A stretch of DNA of 64,000 bases, taken from assembly GCA_002633025.1 (NCBI GenBank), contig NMRB01000153.1:370027-434026 (forward strand), read 5' to 3'. Positions 12,161-24,396 of the stretch are shown piece after piece (the first letter of the stretch is position 1; every line of letters starts with the position of its first letter). The translations under genes were made by a program, and so were the position numbers. The notes beneath the pieces are model-generated. The model saw only the letters and a program-made list of their open reading frames with translations, did not search any database and was not told the origin of the DNA. This stretch comes from Notospermus geniculatus. Its lineage: Eukaryota; Nemertea; Pilidiophora; Heteronemertea; Lineidae.

Positions 12161-15100
12161 TGGAATGGCTGACTCAAATCATAAGACGGTTCCGAGATTG
12201 AGCACCCTGTGTCAAGTGAATAACTGAGTGACACCAAATAGAAAACAGAACAATGGATCCAAGATTGGTGTTCCTACTGGAACAGTGGGGTAGTTTCGGC
12301 GTTACCTCATCGGTTGTGCATTCCTTGTGTTCTCTGTATGATAAATCACTAAAAAAGACCCTCGGGAGACGATGTCTAATTGAATTCTCATCCTTCAAAC
12401 TTTCGACAGATGTTATAAATCATACTGATTAATGATTTGATGCCGATTCATTTACAGCTTCTGTTCTTGTCTTATAAGGAGTCAGATGTCACACTCAGCC
12501 GAAAGAGCGCATTCTGATGATCCCGAGGGAAGCGCGCCCCCAGGCATGTAGGCCTAATATACAGCTGTAGTAGTTTGCTCTGGCCGTGGACGAGACGGCA
12601 ACGTCAGCAGACGACCCTCTTTCTTAGTCTTTTACAATAGACATGATTCTTTTGAAACGAATAACCTGATTGGCTCGTATCTCCGTGTTGGTTTCGTCGT
12701 CGGCGATAAACCCATTACGGCACAGGGCCCAGTCGTTTGAGGCCTCGAGGGCAGGGCGTCTGCACCCGGCGTCTAGGTGTCTCTGGTCCCTATGGGCAGC
12801 AGGTGGTCCAGACGGCGTCTTCGACGCCCCAGTCCCTTTATTTCGGTCCTTGCCTTCATCTGAATGGGTCTCAGACAAGTTTTCTGGAACCATAACATTC
12901 GTTTGAAAATCTACTTTCGGTTGTATGGGTTCTTATCGGCGCTCGTCCCGAAACCTTGGACATCAAAAGAAAATTTCCTTTATGCTGAGAAAGTTTGAAC
13001 CAACAGGGCCATATTTAGACGGGGGGGGGGCGATCGTTTTTACCATGTATTCACCGGGGCAGTTGGCGGACATACATCTTTGATGAAGAGGAATGTTGTT
13101 TTTAGTAACGTGACCGTCTGGATCTGTTAAGACAGGACGATCGAGACTGTTTTAGATGAAAGTCACTGGCTTCTTACACGACAGCCTGGCAACCAAAGAA
13201 ACCAATAGACGAGCATGTTTACTCACTTGAAGATAAAAAAAGAAGTACACCATAGATCACTTGGCTATATTTGACATCACTATGGTGAATTTAGCTGGTT
13301 GACTTGGATCTGTCTGGTGATCGCGACAGATCAGTTTTTTTGTCGCCACACAAACTCCGCTCACCCCATGACTGTGATTTTGCCAACACTTTGTTCTCCT
13401 GCTGGTGGTAGTTTTAGTGTGTCCCCCACTACTCAACATGACACCGAAAAAAATTCTCCATTTTAATTGCGCAATGTTTAGGCCTTAAACTCGCCATGAA
13501 GGCCCCGCCATGACGGCCTCGGCAAAATGAACTGACAATTTCCGCCAGAAACGGTTCTATATTGCGATTTTTTTCGAAAAGTGACTTATGGACTTTAAAA
13601 TATGAGTGAATTTCTCGTAAACCGTTAAGAAAATTATCACAATTGAAGGAGTTGAAAAGTAGCGCAGCTTGCGGCAAAAAATCTCGCACTTATAATCTGG
13701 AGTAGAAGTACGGAAAAAGTGTCTCTGTTGATATCTCGACCCCGTGGCTATGTTCCCGGGGGAGATTTCTAGCGTGAGTGATATTCACATTGGAAGTATC
13801 CGTTTTCACGTTGACATGTAATCCCTAAAGGAAATCTAATGAGAAAATGTGACCTTGGAGTTGATGGCACAGCATGTCGAGCTTGGCCGGAAGTTCTTTG
13901 GTTGAGCCTCCGTTTACCGGACCCGACAACGACAACAGGTTGTCCGCGGTGTCGGTGAACTTGATGTTGTATCAAAGATAACAGGATGGAGCGGCATTAT
14001 GATATTTGACCTTGAAGGGCAGTGATATTTGACCTTGACTACACTGCTTTCGTAGCTGAAAATCAGTGAAAGTTGTGAAAATTAGTCAACCCCGCAAAAT
14101 AATGACATCAGAGGTGCAACATTTTAAAAGTACACACAGATTATTGACGTAATATTAGAGTACATGTACCGGGGTATTTGATATTCCTACCACCAATGAC
14201 GTTGTTTTTCTTGGCCGTGTGTGCACATTAGCGACTGTCTCAGGGATTCCTCACGCGATATCCCGTCTCCTGGGGTACCAGACGAGGAATGCTGCTTTGA
14301 AGCACAAGATGATACTCAGAATGCAACTATTTCTCCTAATTCGAATCTGTCCCAGTGAATACGTGTAACTCTAGTGATTGGATAATTGTATGGTGAGGAT
14401 GTCCACGCCCGGTACGGACGGAATCAGTAACGAGGGGTGTTTTTTATAAAGTCTCCCTAATGACAACTTGGCAGACGCCGACTCAAGAATCATCTGATTC
14501 TGATTTCGCGCACGCGCACTCGGTTTTAACACAATTTGATTTGGTTTGCGTGTCAGCCATCCTCTTTGATGTCTCTTGAAAATATCAGAAGAAAACAAGG
14601 CATGTGCTCAGAGTCAACATTGGAAGTATTCAATGTTTGAATAACTTTACCACTGGTAGCGAAATCCTACAACGTGACGCGGTGAGGCGAGTCCAGTTTC
14701 TGATTGTCAGCTGCCATTATAGTCTTGCACCAGCGAGGCCACACGAATGGACAACGATATAGTCACACTGCGGATGTTTAAGATCACTTTGTTACTAAAC
14801 AAAAATGTGAGGTGACCGCCAGACCACTTCAAAGCCAAGAAAGGCGAACAAATGTTCCAAAACTCTCAACTTAAAATCTCGAGATGACTGTCCCGCAGAG
14901 ACTGAATCTCGGCCCGATGATTGGGTAATAAACACGTCATGCCAAGACGATCTATCAACCCTCATTGTTATTCCAATGGTAGTTACCAAATCTTCTCCGC
15001 TCGCTATCTCATTGACTTGATTGAAAGAATACGGCTAGGTACATAATTTACTTAATGTCACTGATTGGTTAGGGATAGGTGTGGAATGAGTCGCCTCCGG

Positions 15101-15552
15101 ATGAACGCCCAATCAGAGCTGATCTCGCAGACAGAGGACAAGTGACGAGAAATGAGTCGTTCTGTGGCCATCTGATGGTAAGTTCATCTGGTGCAACCAG
15201 GGGGTGCTCATGATTCCCGCAGCAGCAAACCGGCTTTCATGGATTCTCGTTGGCTCTCATATCATTATGCGTGAATAGTCGCCTTTGGTTGGTTAGACAC
15301 CTCATGTAGCGAGGTCACATGACCTTAAAATGGCCGTACACTCAATAATTATACAGAAATAGAGCCATCGGAGGCCGGCCGTTATGAGATCTTTGCGGAA
15401 CGTTTTAACGGCTGGTGAGCACAAGATTATTTCCTATTGGAAATCAGTGGCATTCATCGCTAACAGCAGCCGGGCTGCCGGGGGTCCATTGACCATTTCG
15501 TCTGCAGACGTCTCAACTTATCGAGGAAGGGGATGCTGACGCCTCGCATTTA
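12161..15552. other. Intergenic, no gene seen
   Basis: A poly-G run lies at 13021-13030. Near 14003-14037 a short direct repeat carries ttgaccttga twice, the reverse complement of the ERR/SF-1-type extended half site TCAAGGTCA. Another gtgaccttgg lies at 13849. No exon was found. Confidence 0.5.
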
Positions 15553-15890
15553 GCGTGTTCGGAAAGCTTCCCCGAGGAAGTTTCTGGCGCTTCTCTCGGG
15601 GATTGTGAGCATGCCCAGTGAAGGCGAATTTCCGAACGATATTTTCGCTTCCTCGAGGAAAGGTACTACATTGTACTGTGCCGTTGCAGGCGTGAAATAT
15701 TCCATGTGTCGCCAATCAGCATGCCGGCCTGGAAAGAACACGAAATGCATGCGGGGAGTTTCCCCAAGTAAGCGACTCCGCGAGTCGCTCACTTCAGCCA
15801 GGCTCGAGGAAGCCTTGGCAACTTGTCAATACCTTTCCGAACGCTATCGCGCCTCCCCCGAGCTTCCTCGGGGAACTTTCCGAACACGCC
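15553..15890. mobile_element. TIR element of ~340 bp
   Basis: The left terminus GCGTGTTCGGAAAGCTTCCC plus cgaggaag is matched inverted at the right terminus (cttcctcggggaa, then ctttccgaacacgcc). A sub-terminal CCGAACG motif is also inverted. Internal open frames do not resemble a transposase. Confidence 0.8.
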
Positions 15891-17204
15891 CACTGTTGGC
15901 AGCCTCGGATTCTCTATGTTTGCCTCTGTCACTGTTCCCTGAACGACAATATTCTGACGGAGGGGTTGAATAGGAGGACGTCTCCTGATTCAGTGCCCCG
16001 CTCCACATCCTACGCAGTGACTTAGAAAACAATCCGACAAGGCTGGACAAACACGACTCCTCCTCGACCAGTTTGCATTATTAAGTCGGAGTTGGTTGGT
16101 TTGTGCATCCATCAGAAATCAGTAAGAGGTTGTAGTCCGTTCTCCCGGTGATGATACAGCTGCGTGATTCCACGGGTAGACGCTGGGTCAATCATATGAT
16201 GGACAGAGAAAACAAATATTGATGTCTCGAAGAATGGGTAACGGAATGACAACCAACGAAATCGTTGGTGAAATGAACTAGGCCATCTGGTCCACCGTCG
16301 GCCAAGATACTGCCGTCGGCTGCCTAAACAACCATCTTCATGCACCGCCACACCCACAACAATGACCCCCGGTCTACTGCCTGTAAAATAACATCGAATT
16401 CGGGGGTGGGGGGTGGGGCCGAGATGGATGTTTCCTTCATGCAACGTGACAGAAGCAAACAGTAGGTTGCAGATCTAGAGGTAGGAAATCTAAGGTATAT
16501 GCCTAACTTCACGCACATAACAGTAATCGTTTATCATCACTTTCCGTCGAATTACTGGAGGGGAAAATAGTCGAATTGTCGTAGTCAAGCATTAGTCAAT
16601 GTCCGGGCGTGCACATCGCGTGGTGACTTCTAAATTGTGTTACAACTGACGGAAGCCCGAGAGAGATATTGGTGATCACGCCACCGATGGAGGTCGATTG
16701 AGAATGCGTGCCGTCAGTCGAGTCCGGCCTTTGGTCAGCTTCCATGATATGGTGAATATAATTCACTTAGTAAAGACGGAAACGGGCCACGATGCATAAA
16801 GACAAGTAATAGATTCGGCCGATATTGCATTCATGATGAAGTGCTTCTTTATAATACGCCTTTAACCCCTGTGACCCTTTGATAATGCATTAACTCCCCG
16901 ACCACGTATCGTCCAGCGCGAATCTGGTTTTGCCCTGATGGTATTGCTTTGGGTGTCTTCATAAAGGACAGCGTCTCTGCTGGCAAACAGACAACGCTTT
17001 GTGCGGGGGATAACCCGATGTCATCGATGGTCATTCTAGTATTCATATGAAATTAAGAGAGGAGGGGTGAGGAATGCTTTCCCAGTGATGGCGATGAGGT
17101 CTTCTCAGAAATATTCTGGCTAAGCCCAACTGCATCAGGTTTCTTTCGCGTCTGACAAAGATGTCTTGCCGTCACAAGAAGGTGACAAAGTTGAATGACC
17201 TGCA
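15891..17204. other. Intergenic, no gene seen
   Basis: Nothing recognisable beyond short open frames. Confidence 0.5.
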
Positions 17205-17362
17205 AACTTCCGTCACTTGGTGGCGCTCTGAGCGATTGTACCTCTTTTCTCGACGTTTCGTCCATGTTGCGCTGCGTCAAGGACGTCGTGAGGTGACGTC
17301 ACTGCACTGCTTTAACCTCTTCGATAAAAGCGCTCGAAGCGCCGCCCTGTCGGGATAAAAGG
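17205..17362. repeat. Dispersed repeat family 5, copy a
   Basis: Aligns with 23056-23229. They share tggcgctctgagcg-like, tgcgtcaaggacgtcgtga and gcgccgccctgtcgggataa blocks. A shorter inverted relative lies near 60358-60440. The element type is unknown. Confidence 0.7.
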
Positions 17363-18473
17363 TCACATGCGGGTTCCCCTTTGAAGTTAGTAGTTAATGA
17401 CGTCTACAGACGCGTAACAGTTGAATCAAGACGTGAAGTTTGAACGTCACATACATAATTCCGCCTCAGGTTCCATCTCTTCTTATCGCATGATCTCCCC
17501 GTAATGGACGACCCGTACGGAAACCATTAAGGTCTGTCGAATCCAATGTCGTCTGCCCCATCATACGGGTACTTATCATCATCTGCCAAGATGATTGGCC
17601 ATTTAAAGAAGCCATTTGGCAGATAGATTGTGGGGAAGGTCCCTTAAAACACTGGGAAGCCGGGAAGCGTGGTTGGAGCCGTGACTGAAAGCGGACTTAG
17701 TCACGTAGGTGAGTTAGAAAATGTTAAGAAACACCCGCGGGGGACTTTTCAATGTGTTTTGATAGACAGGCTAGCGCCAGAACAGGTGATAAATTAGCCG
17801 CAGACGACCATTTTCAAAATGACATTTATGACGCCAGTTTGACATATGAAAACGCATCTTTTTGATTGTTTTTTTGCTGCTGTCGTAGATGTTTTCTCCG
17901 TGACAGCACGCTGACCACGTTTGTTCACGTTTTTCAACCGTTTACTTTTATATCAGTCATGGAAGTCACTTTATGAGTGACAAGGATCTCCTCTCGAGTT
18001 GAAAAAGTGATGACCCAGGCAGAAAATCTCTATACAATTTGTCTTCAATCTCTCAAAGTTCTCACCTCTTACGTGTGGTTGTGATGTTATCCTGAAGACA
18101 CTAATTTCTGTGGGATGAAGAATGTTTCCTTCGAAAACCCTGAGAATCCCTTTCCGTGCACCCGACCCGTGTCACGCTTGATTAGTCATGTTTTTTACAG
18201 TGTCAGCAGCGACTTTCCCAACTCTTATCGCTGATGGAAGAAAAAAAAAGATTATAGATGCCAAGGAAGGGAAGACCACCAACTTCCTATTACAAAATGA
18301 ATCTCGTATGACAGCAGACAACGTGTGGTTAGCCGTTCATTGTCATCGCAAACAAGTCACCCTTTCGACCGCCATCTTGAAATCATGTGACGCTGCTAAA
18401 GTCGGTTCGGATTGGTTGATAACGGCGATTTTTCCGTTGCAAAGGCCTACTCTGCTTTTGACTATTTTGGCCC
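17363..18473. other. Intergenic, no gene seen
   Basis: A 135 aa open frame (18188-18595) overlaps the palindromic element at 18474 and has no recognisable domain. It is not called a gene. Confidence 0.5.
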
Positions 18474-18619
18474 TAAGGGCGGCTTTCCATCGGAGCGTTT
18501 CCGTGCGCGGAATCGCTCGAAAGCATTGTTTTTTCCGCTTCGTTGGTCACGGCGCGGAAACAAACAATGCTTTCGAGCGTTTCCGCGCACGGTAACGCTC
18601 CAATGGAAAGCCGCCCTTA
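18474..18619. mobile_element. Near-perfect palindromic TIR element, ~146 bp
   Basis: The left arm TAAGGGCGGCTTTCCATCGG and following bases (gagcgtttccgtgcgcgga, cgctcgaaagcattgtt) are repeated inverted in the right arm with very few mismatches, leaving a loop of only ~20 bp. The transcript would form a long hairpin. Confidence 0.85.
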
Positions 18620-21073
18620 GACCCTGTTGAAAACCCCAAAAGGGCAAGAACGCTAAGTATTCATGGTTGTTCCCGGTTGTGTTTGATAAACCAAGCCACA
18701 AAGGGTTGACGACATGTAACCTACCCGCCCTGAGCCAACAGTGATGTCAATGCCCGCCCCTGTACCTTTTACCAAGGCTTATCCACCAGCACAGGCTATC
18801 CCTTTGTTTTTTTCCTGAGAGAAGGATAACGTTTAAACTAAAAGTTCCCGTCTCACATTCCATTAAGCTTATGACATGTGTCTTTTTAGGTAACAGCTTA
18901 ATACCTTTCTACACATCACGTGACCAATTAATGGAGAAATTCTTTGATTGGAAGATATTTGATTTTTCATAGTCCTGAACCCATACCTGAATGATAAGCT
19001 CGTGCAATAGACACGAGGGGCATTTTTTTATACAAAAAACACGGGCTTTCAGTTCCGACTTACCTGCTCATTCCAGACAAAAGTGCCTGAAATAGATCTT
19101 CCGTTTACACATTCAATGAACTTAGTCAGGGGACACGCATAGGATGGTCAGGTCCACACTCGTTTTTAAAACGAGAATACAGAATACAGAAAACAGAATA
19201 CAGGCAATTATATTAGAGCTCTTGATGACGCCAAAATCCAGATGGCGCCCCGGAATCATAAAATCCATCATCCTGATGGTGCTGCCGCCTATTGAGTGGC
19301 GATGGCTCCCGCGGGACTTTAGAGTAACCGAAAGTACATTACTCAGACAGTGTAAGTGATTGAAATATAGTGTTATTTGCAGCACCGGCGGCTAAATTTG
19401 CTTTTACATCTTGAACCAGCCTTGAACCAGTTGTTTTTCAACTTCGCTAGTGACAAATCTAATCAACGAACGCATTTTCTCACTCATGGTTCTATAATCG
19501 AATTGATATTGATCGCCTGCGTCTCACGCCGTCGACGTATGTCCCCAACGGAAAAAGCTACGTATTTTTACCGCTAAAATCATGTACCATAACTCAATAT
19601 AGGAATATGTTTTACATTCGATCTCTTAGTTGACCCCCAGGAGCTGTAGGGCCTAAGGTTGTCGCAAGTCTGGTGTAGTTTTTTTGTAAGCCGAGAGTGT
19701 TCAGCGTCAGAATTTCGTTGGTGAAATTGAATAACTCTTTCTAATGAAATATCCCAGATTGACGTCGATTACGCGCTCATCTGTTGTCTCCGGCGTTGAC
19801 GCAGGCGGCGTCTTCTCCTCAATGAACCTTTAATCAGTGCAGATAGGGTCTGATGTATTTCTCTTCGACTCGGAACGCCCTTCGTCAGTCCCATGCGGTC
19901 CTACTCCTTCCGGTTCCGCTTCGTGAGCGGAACCGGAAATAGCACGTGCGACGTTAACAATCTCAAGCAATCTGAATCAACTCAAATGTCAGGACCTGCA
20001 TTCGTTGGACTCTATTCCTTTCACAAGGGTATATTTGAACAGTCGTGTGATGGATAGAGTTTACACCGGGCAAATCCAGTAGATTCGTGTACGAAATGAT
20101 ACAAATCACCACCAGAGCGTAAAGTTGGGACAATTAACGTTTGCCGTACTCGAAAGAGTCAGTGTACTCCCCCGTACCCACTCTCCCGTTCTTATTGTGT
20201 GATTAGTGAAGGATAATGGGGAAAGATATTGGATTTAATGGAGCAGTCCGGTTCTATTGATTACCAAGCTAGATTTAAAAGCTAATCTGTGAGGGAGATG
20301 ACCCCAGGGGTAGAGGTTGAAATAACGGCGGAATATAATGGGTCTCGGGTCGACCGGTCATCGGTGCCCCGTCGGTCCCTTGGCTGGATATCATTACGAG
20401 AAAGGATCGTCGGGCCGGACAGCTGGATTCACCTGAGTCGACCAGTCTTACTCTATGTCGTCTTTTAACCATTCCAGGGTTGATGACAGCATGATCAGCG
20501 ATCAACGACGTTTCAATCCAAACCAAACGTCTGAGATACTCTGAAGTTACTTAAAAAGTCGTTCATGCATCATACATTAGGTCATTTGATGTACTCAAAT
20601 CCGGTGTCTTAAACCCACTACTTGGTATCAACGTCACGTCCACTGGCCTTATGGTTCTGGAAGGCGCCAATCACCGTTATAATGTTTATTCATGTAGTCT
20701 ATTTGTGGTTCCTCTTCTAAGACGCACTGATTTTGTGACTGGGGTCCTAATTATGCAAGACCTTACCAATTATTTAGATTGTCCACCATTATGTTTCTAT
20801 TTTCTCCTTCGTCTTGACATCCTCTTCTGATTTGAAAGCTGTTCATGATTATATTTTAGGTGGGCCTTGCATGAATAAGTGAAAGTTTCTCTCTTAAGTT
20901 GATGTTATGGTGATGTTAGCATTTTTCATCAGAACTTTCTGTAAACTTCTGCAACAGCAAAGTTCATATTTAGTCAAAACTTTCAGGAATTGTCAAGTAT
21001 AATTCCTCCAAAGTCAAAATCAGCGCTGAGCGGATAGTTGATCTCGGGGTTGAATCTAAATGGCGAACTGCCA
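18620..21073. other. Intergenic, no gene seen
   Basis: Only the perfect hairpin at 19908-19938 stands out. No exon was recognised. Confidence 0.5.
19908..19938. repeat. Perfect 13-bp-stem hairpin
   Basis: TTCCGGTTCCGCT and its exact reverse complement flank a 5-nt loop (tcgtg). There is no T-run or other context that would give it a function. Confidence 0.85.
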
Positions 21074-21150
21074 GAGATATATATATATATATCTTTATTT
21101 CCTCCTTTTACAGAAGATATACATGTGTAGTTTACAATAACAGGATTTAA

Positions 21151-21302
21151 GGCTTAGCGCACATGTCCGACAAAACCCGACGCGCTAGGGGAGTCTGTCA
21201 AAATCGACTGTCCCGGCTGAATGACAAGTCGACAGCGTTGGGTCAGTCGACTTTAAAAACACCCCCAACGGATCGAGTCCCACCGGACACGCGCGCTAAG
21301 CT
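21151..21302. mobile_element. 152-bp TIR element, TAA target duplication, nested in LINE
   Basis: It starts GGCTTAGCGCACATGTCCGA and ends with the inverted match ...cgcgcgctaagct. It is flanked by TAA at 21148-21150 and 21303-21305. It has the same length and ends as 23735-23886. The TAA flank suggests PIF/Harbinger-type mobilisation (inference). Confidence 0.85.
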
Positions 21303-21390
21303 TAAGAGGGGAAAAAGATTCCGAAGGAATTGAGTATTTACAAATTGTCCCTACATGTACTTGGGCTATTCATACACGCAGCAACGATTT

Positions 21391-21864
21391 CTAGACGAAG
21401 AAGCTTTCAGCTGTGATTTTAATCAGTTGAAGATGTTCATCAAAACTGATCAGGGCATTCTGCATGCCCAGAACGATCTTCACAAAAGAAACATCATCAA
21501 TTACCCATAGGTGTCGGGCAATATAAATGTCAAGTTCATTTTCTACCCTAGACCAGAACTCTTCTCTATTATCACTAAATTTCACACAGTGACAGAAGAA
21601 GTGTACTTGAGGGTTGTGGTATTCTTTTTCGCATTGTTCGCACTTCTTTGGCTCATCGTACGACCATTTCACAGTCATTAATTTGGCTAGGAAAGCGTAG
21701 TTGCGCATCAGCTTTGGGTCACTTTTGGAAGCAATCCAAAGGAGAGATGGATAGTCCAAAGATATCTCGATATCAAGAAGTTGTTGTAGTCCAGTATTAC
21801 GGCATTCAGTTGCGAATACTCGGAACAGAACCCCCCCCCCCCCAAATTGTTTCTTACAACCCAA
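21391..21864 (-). pseudogene. LINE reverse-transcriptase C-terminal remnant
   Basis: A 157 aa open frame. Residues from about 85 carry CEQCEKEYHNPQVHFFCHC, i.e. C-x2-C, H, C spacing, followed by a stretch ending REEFWSRVENEL. This matches the Cys/His region at the end of many CR1/Jockey-type ORF2 proteins (C-x2-C ... HxxxxC ... R..FW). The reverse transcriptase and endonuclease domains are absent, so the copy is 5'-truncated and cannot move by itself. The N-terminal ~20 residues are read from the poly-C tract and flank and are probably not part of the element. Confidence 0.65.
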
Positions 21865-21880
21865 CTGTGGTGTCGATCAG

Positions 21881-23055
21881 TGAGGATGGCTTGAACAGTA
21901 CCTGAAGCACATAACTTTACGTTCCTCCGAGACCGTCTGCAGCATTCCCCATGTATCTGTCTGATTACGATTCATAGCATACTATAGTCTACTTTGTCCC
22001 GGCTTTCTTCTCCTGTACCAGGCAGGGGAATTAAATCGTGATGAAACGAATTATTCATGAGAAATACTTATGAAAATACCGGATTTTACTTGGCAATGAT
22101 TCTCCAGAGTCGTCAGCAACTCTTTCATAAGTAACAGTCAGTCTCAGACAGTGGCTGGGCCGGTGGTAATCCCACCAGTGCCCCCACACCCACACAACCC
22201 AGCCACAGTACACAATCCCCTGTCTCCGTTTACCACTACCGCTCCGACTACCCGTATACCAAACCTTTTGAAAGCCGTTGACCTGCGTGACTATCCCTCA
22301 CATCGGCATGGAGACACTTCTACAAACCTTTGTGTCAAAGGTGTCAATAATTTCATCTTTTTCTTCTCCATTCCGTTGCTTTGCCTCCACGCATACTGAT
22401 TACGCCGTGTGAACTTCTGCGGTCAGAGCTCCATCCTTCATTTCACCTCATGCGGACACTTTTTCCGTAACCGCTTTTTCCACCCCAGTGCAAAGCAACC
22501 CGGCATTCCATATCCGCTGCGTGACAAGACCGAAGGAGTTTCTTCACAAAGACCTCGCCTCTGACCGATGCATGCCTGCGGCGAATCCGATGTAAGTTGC
22601 TTTGAGCCGTAGCACGACGAGTTACGACCCAACCTCTGACACTCTCACGTAGCCGTCACAATGTTTGGATATGGAGGTGAAGTCTGGGGCATCCCTGACG
22701 AATCATGAGATGTTTTGGAATACAGGTGCCCCAGGTTATCCACCTCTGCGTTGGCGATCCGAAAAATAGTTGCTATGTCCACTGTTCTTACTTTCCTGTT
22801 CAGTCTTGGCCTCTTTGGTAGGGCAAATATGATAAATCCAACCTGTGTTTCTTCTTGCAAATCTGTCTACCCGATTGGATCCCTCAACCGAGAAGTCAAC
22901 AGTCCCACCATCACTACCAATAAACTCATCCTGGTGCCACGGAGCTTTCGGCAATGACCAGAAAGGCGTTTTCCCGTGGTTTTATTGAAGATGCTTCATT
23001 CCTATGGCGCTAATCACCCAATGAAAGGGGCGTTTGTGTCTCAATGAGGAAACTG
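21881..23055. other. Intergenic, no gene seen
   Basis: CA/CCCA-rich short stretch near 22165-22210. No exon recognised. Confidence 0.5.
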
Positions 23056-23229
23056 CAGAACTACCGCCACTGGGAGGCGCTGTGAGCGGTTGTACCTTTT
23101 TTTTCACCGTCTCGGTCCGTGTTGCACTGCGTCAAGGACGTCGTGACGCGACGTCATTGCATTGTTTTGCTCTGTTGTTGACGTCTTCGTTCGTTCGACC
23201 GTTCGCAGCGCCGCCCTGTCGGGATAAAA
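23056..23229. repeat. Dispersed repeat family 5, copy b
   Basis: Counterpart of 17205-17362. It shares the tgcgtcaaggacgtcgtga core and the terminal gcgccgccctgtcgggataa. Confidence 0.7.
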
Positions 23230-23687
23230 AGTTATACGTGTTCCTCATTCCATTGGTGGCATATCTCAGGATGGACACGTTGTCCACAGAGCATTGGACT
23301 GTTTATCGGACCCGTCAATGATTCATCATGGAGCATCGCTCCTCGCCGTGTGTGGGGGAAACCAATATCGTTGTCTGCAGGACGAGAATTACTTATTGGT
23401 GCTCTACCATCCCAATATTGGCACTCTACCATCCCGCTATGGCTGTTAATTTGATTGGTATATACATCAGCTCTAAAAGGTTCGTCCGCTTCCCACCAGA
23501 CCAAACCTTTCAGAGAGTTCCAAACATCACCAGGATCGAATCCCAAGCTCGTCACAGACACCTTCCGGTCTGTAGCGGAGCCATTGTGTTAAGGTGTAAA
23601 ATCTGAGACGTTTGGATGAAAAATTTCTGCGGGAGGCTTCAGATGTGAGAAGTGCTCCCGGAACTTTTTCCCCCAAAGACATTTAGG
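23230..23687. other. Intergenic, no gene seen
   Basis: Nothing recognisable. Confidence 0.5.
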
Positions 23688-23734
23688 GGTATTCAAAAAT
23701 TCAAAAAGGGTGATCATTGCGCGATTAAGACTAA

Positions 23735-23886
23735 GGCTTAGCGCACATGTCCGACAAAACTCGATCCGTTAGGGATGTTTTTAAAGTAGACTGACCCAAC
23801 GCTGTCGACTCGTCATTCAGCCAGGACAGTCGATTTTAACAGACACCCCTAACGCATTGAGTTTTGTCGGACATGTGCGCTAAGCT
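23735..23886. mobile_element. 152-bp TIR element with TAA target duplication, copy b
   Basis: The ends GGCTTAGCGCACATGTCCGA and ...TCGGACATGTGCGCTAAGCT are inverted repeats of about 40 bp. TAA flanks are at 23732-23734 and 23887-23889. Sister of 21151-21302, with identical length. Confidence 0.9.
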
Positions 23887-23893
23887 TAAGGGC

Positions 23894-24034
23894 GGTGACA
23901 GACTAGCGCGTAAGCAGCGCGTCGGGAAGCGTTCAACCAATCAGTGAGGCGGTAACATGGGCCGAAACAGCTACCGAATGATCTGATTGGTGGATCGCGT
24001 GCAGGACGCGCTGCGTACGCGCCAGTCTGTCACC
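23894..24034. mobile_element. 141-bp TIR element
   Basis: GGTGACAGACTAGCGCGTAA at the left is matched by ...tacgcgccagtctgtcacc at the right, about 30 bp of imperfect inverted repeat. Confidence 0.8.
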
Positions 24035-24110
24035 GGCTTTAGACGCGTGTAACTTCACTAAATGCACACACTTCCACCATGCATTTGACGAAGTCACGCG
24101 CGTCTAAGCC
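24035..24110. mobile_element. 76-bp hairpin element
   Basis: GGCTTTAGACGCGTGTAACTTC-type left arm (24035 on) with inverted right arm (gaagtcacgcgcgtctaagcc). It directly abuts the previous element. Confidence 0.7.
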
Positions 24111-24133
24111 TTAAACACCCTTTTTGAATACCG

Positions 24134-24396
24134 ATAATAAGCGAGAAGTCAATCTCCAGAATTCACGAATTTTCGACCCCAACCGGGGTCTTTTTCAAGT
24201 GGAACTTTACAATCTGAAACTCTAGAAACTCTAGAGTGGAACTTTACAATCTGAAACTCTAGAAACTCTAGAGTTTCAGATTGTAAAGTTCCACTTGAAA
24301 AAGACCCCGGTTGGGGTCGAAAATTCGTGAATTCTGGAGATTGAATCTTGCTTATTATCATTTTGTGTGTCAATTTTGTGCTATTCTGTATCTTGG
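24134..24396 (+). mobile_element. Palindrome-plus-tail element, copy I, 14-bp flanking direct repeats
   Basis: The long inverted repeat at about 24134-24358 contains CGACCCCAACCGGGGTC in each arm. It is followed by a short asymmetric tail (tgtgtgtcaattttgtgctatt). The unit is flanked by the direct repeat CTTTTTGAATACCG at 24120-24133 and 24397-24410, with a further tandem copy at 24411-24424. A sister copy lies inverted at 42337-42561. Direct repeats of this length are typical of target-primed retroposition rather than cut-and-paste transposition. No protein is encoded. Confidence 0.7.

Larger units (their letters stand above)
21074..21870 (-). mobile_element. 3' part of a LINE (non-LTR retrotransposon), minus strand
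   Basis: The minus strand encodes a reverse-transcriptase C-terminal remnant (21391-21864). Downstream of it lies a 3' region that ends, on the minus strand, in AAATAAAG followed by an (AT)n run (21078-21093 on the plus strand). That is the layout of a 5'-truncated LINE. The 3' UTR is interrupted by a 152-bp TIR element at 21151-21302. A poly-C run of about 13 nt (21832-21843) lies at the 5' edge. Confidence 0.65.
23688..24132. mobile_element. Nested cluster bounded by an inverted GGTATTCAAAAA motif
   Basis: GGTATTCAAAAATTCAAAAA plus gggtg (23688-23712) is mirrored by CACCCTTTTTGAATACC (24116-24132). Between them lie three back-to-back inverted-repeat units: 23735-23886, 23894-24034 and 24035-24110. 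I read this as an old TIR element filled by later insertions. Confidence 0.6.
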
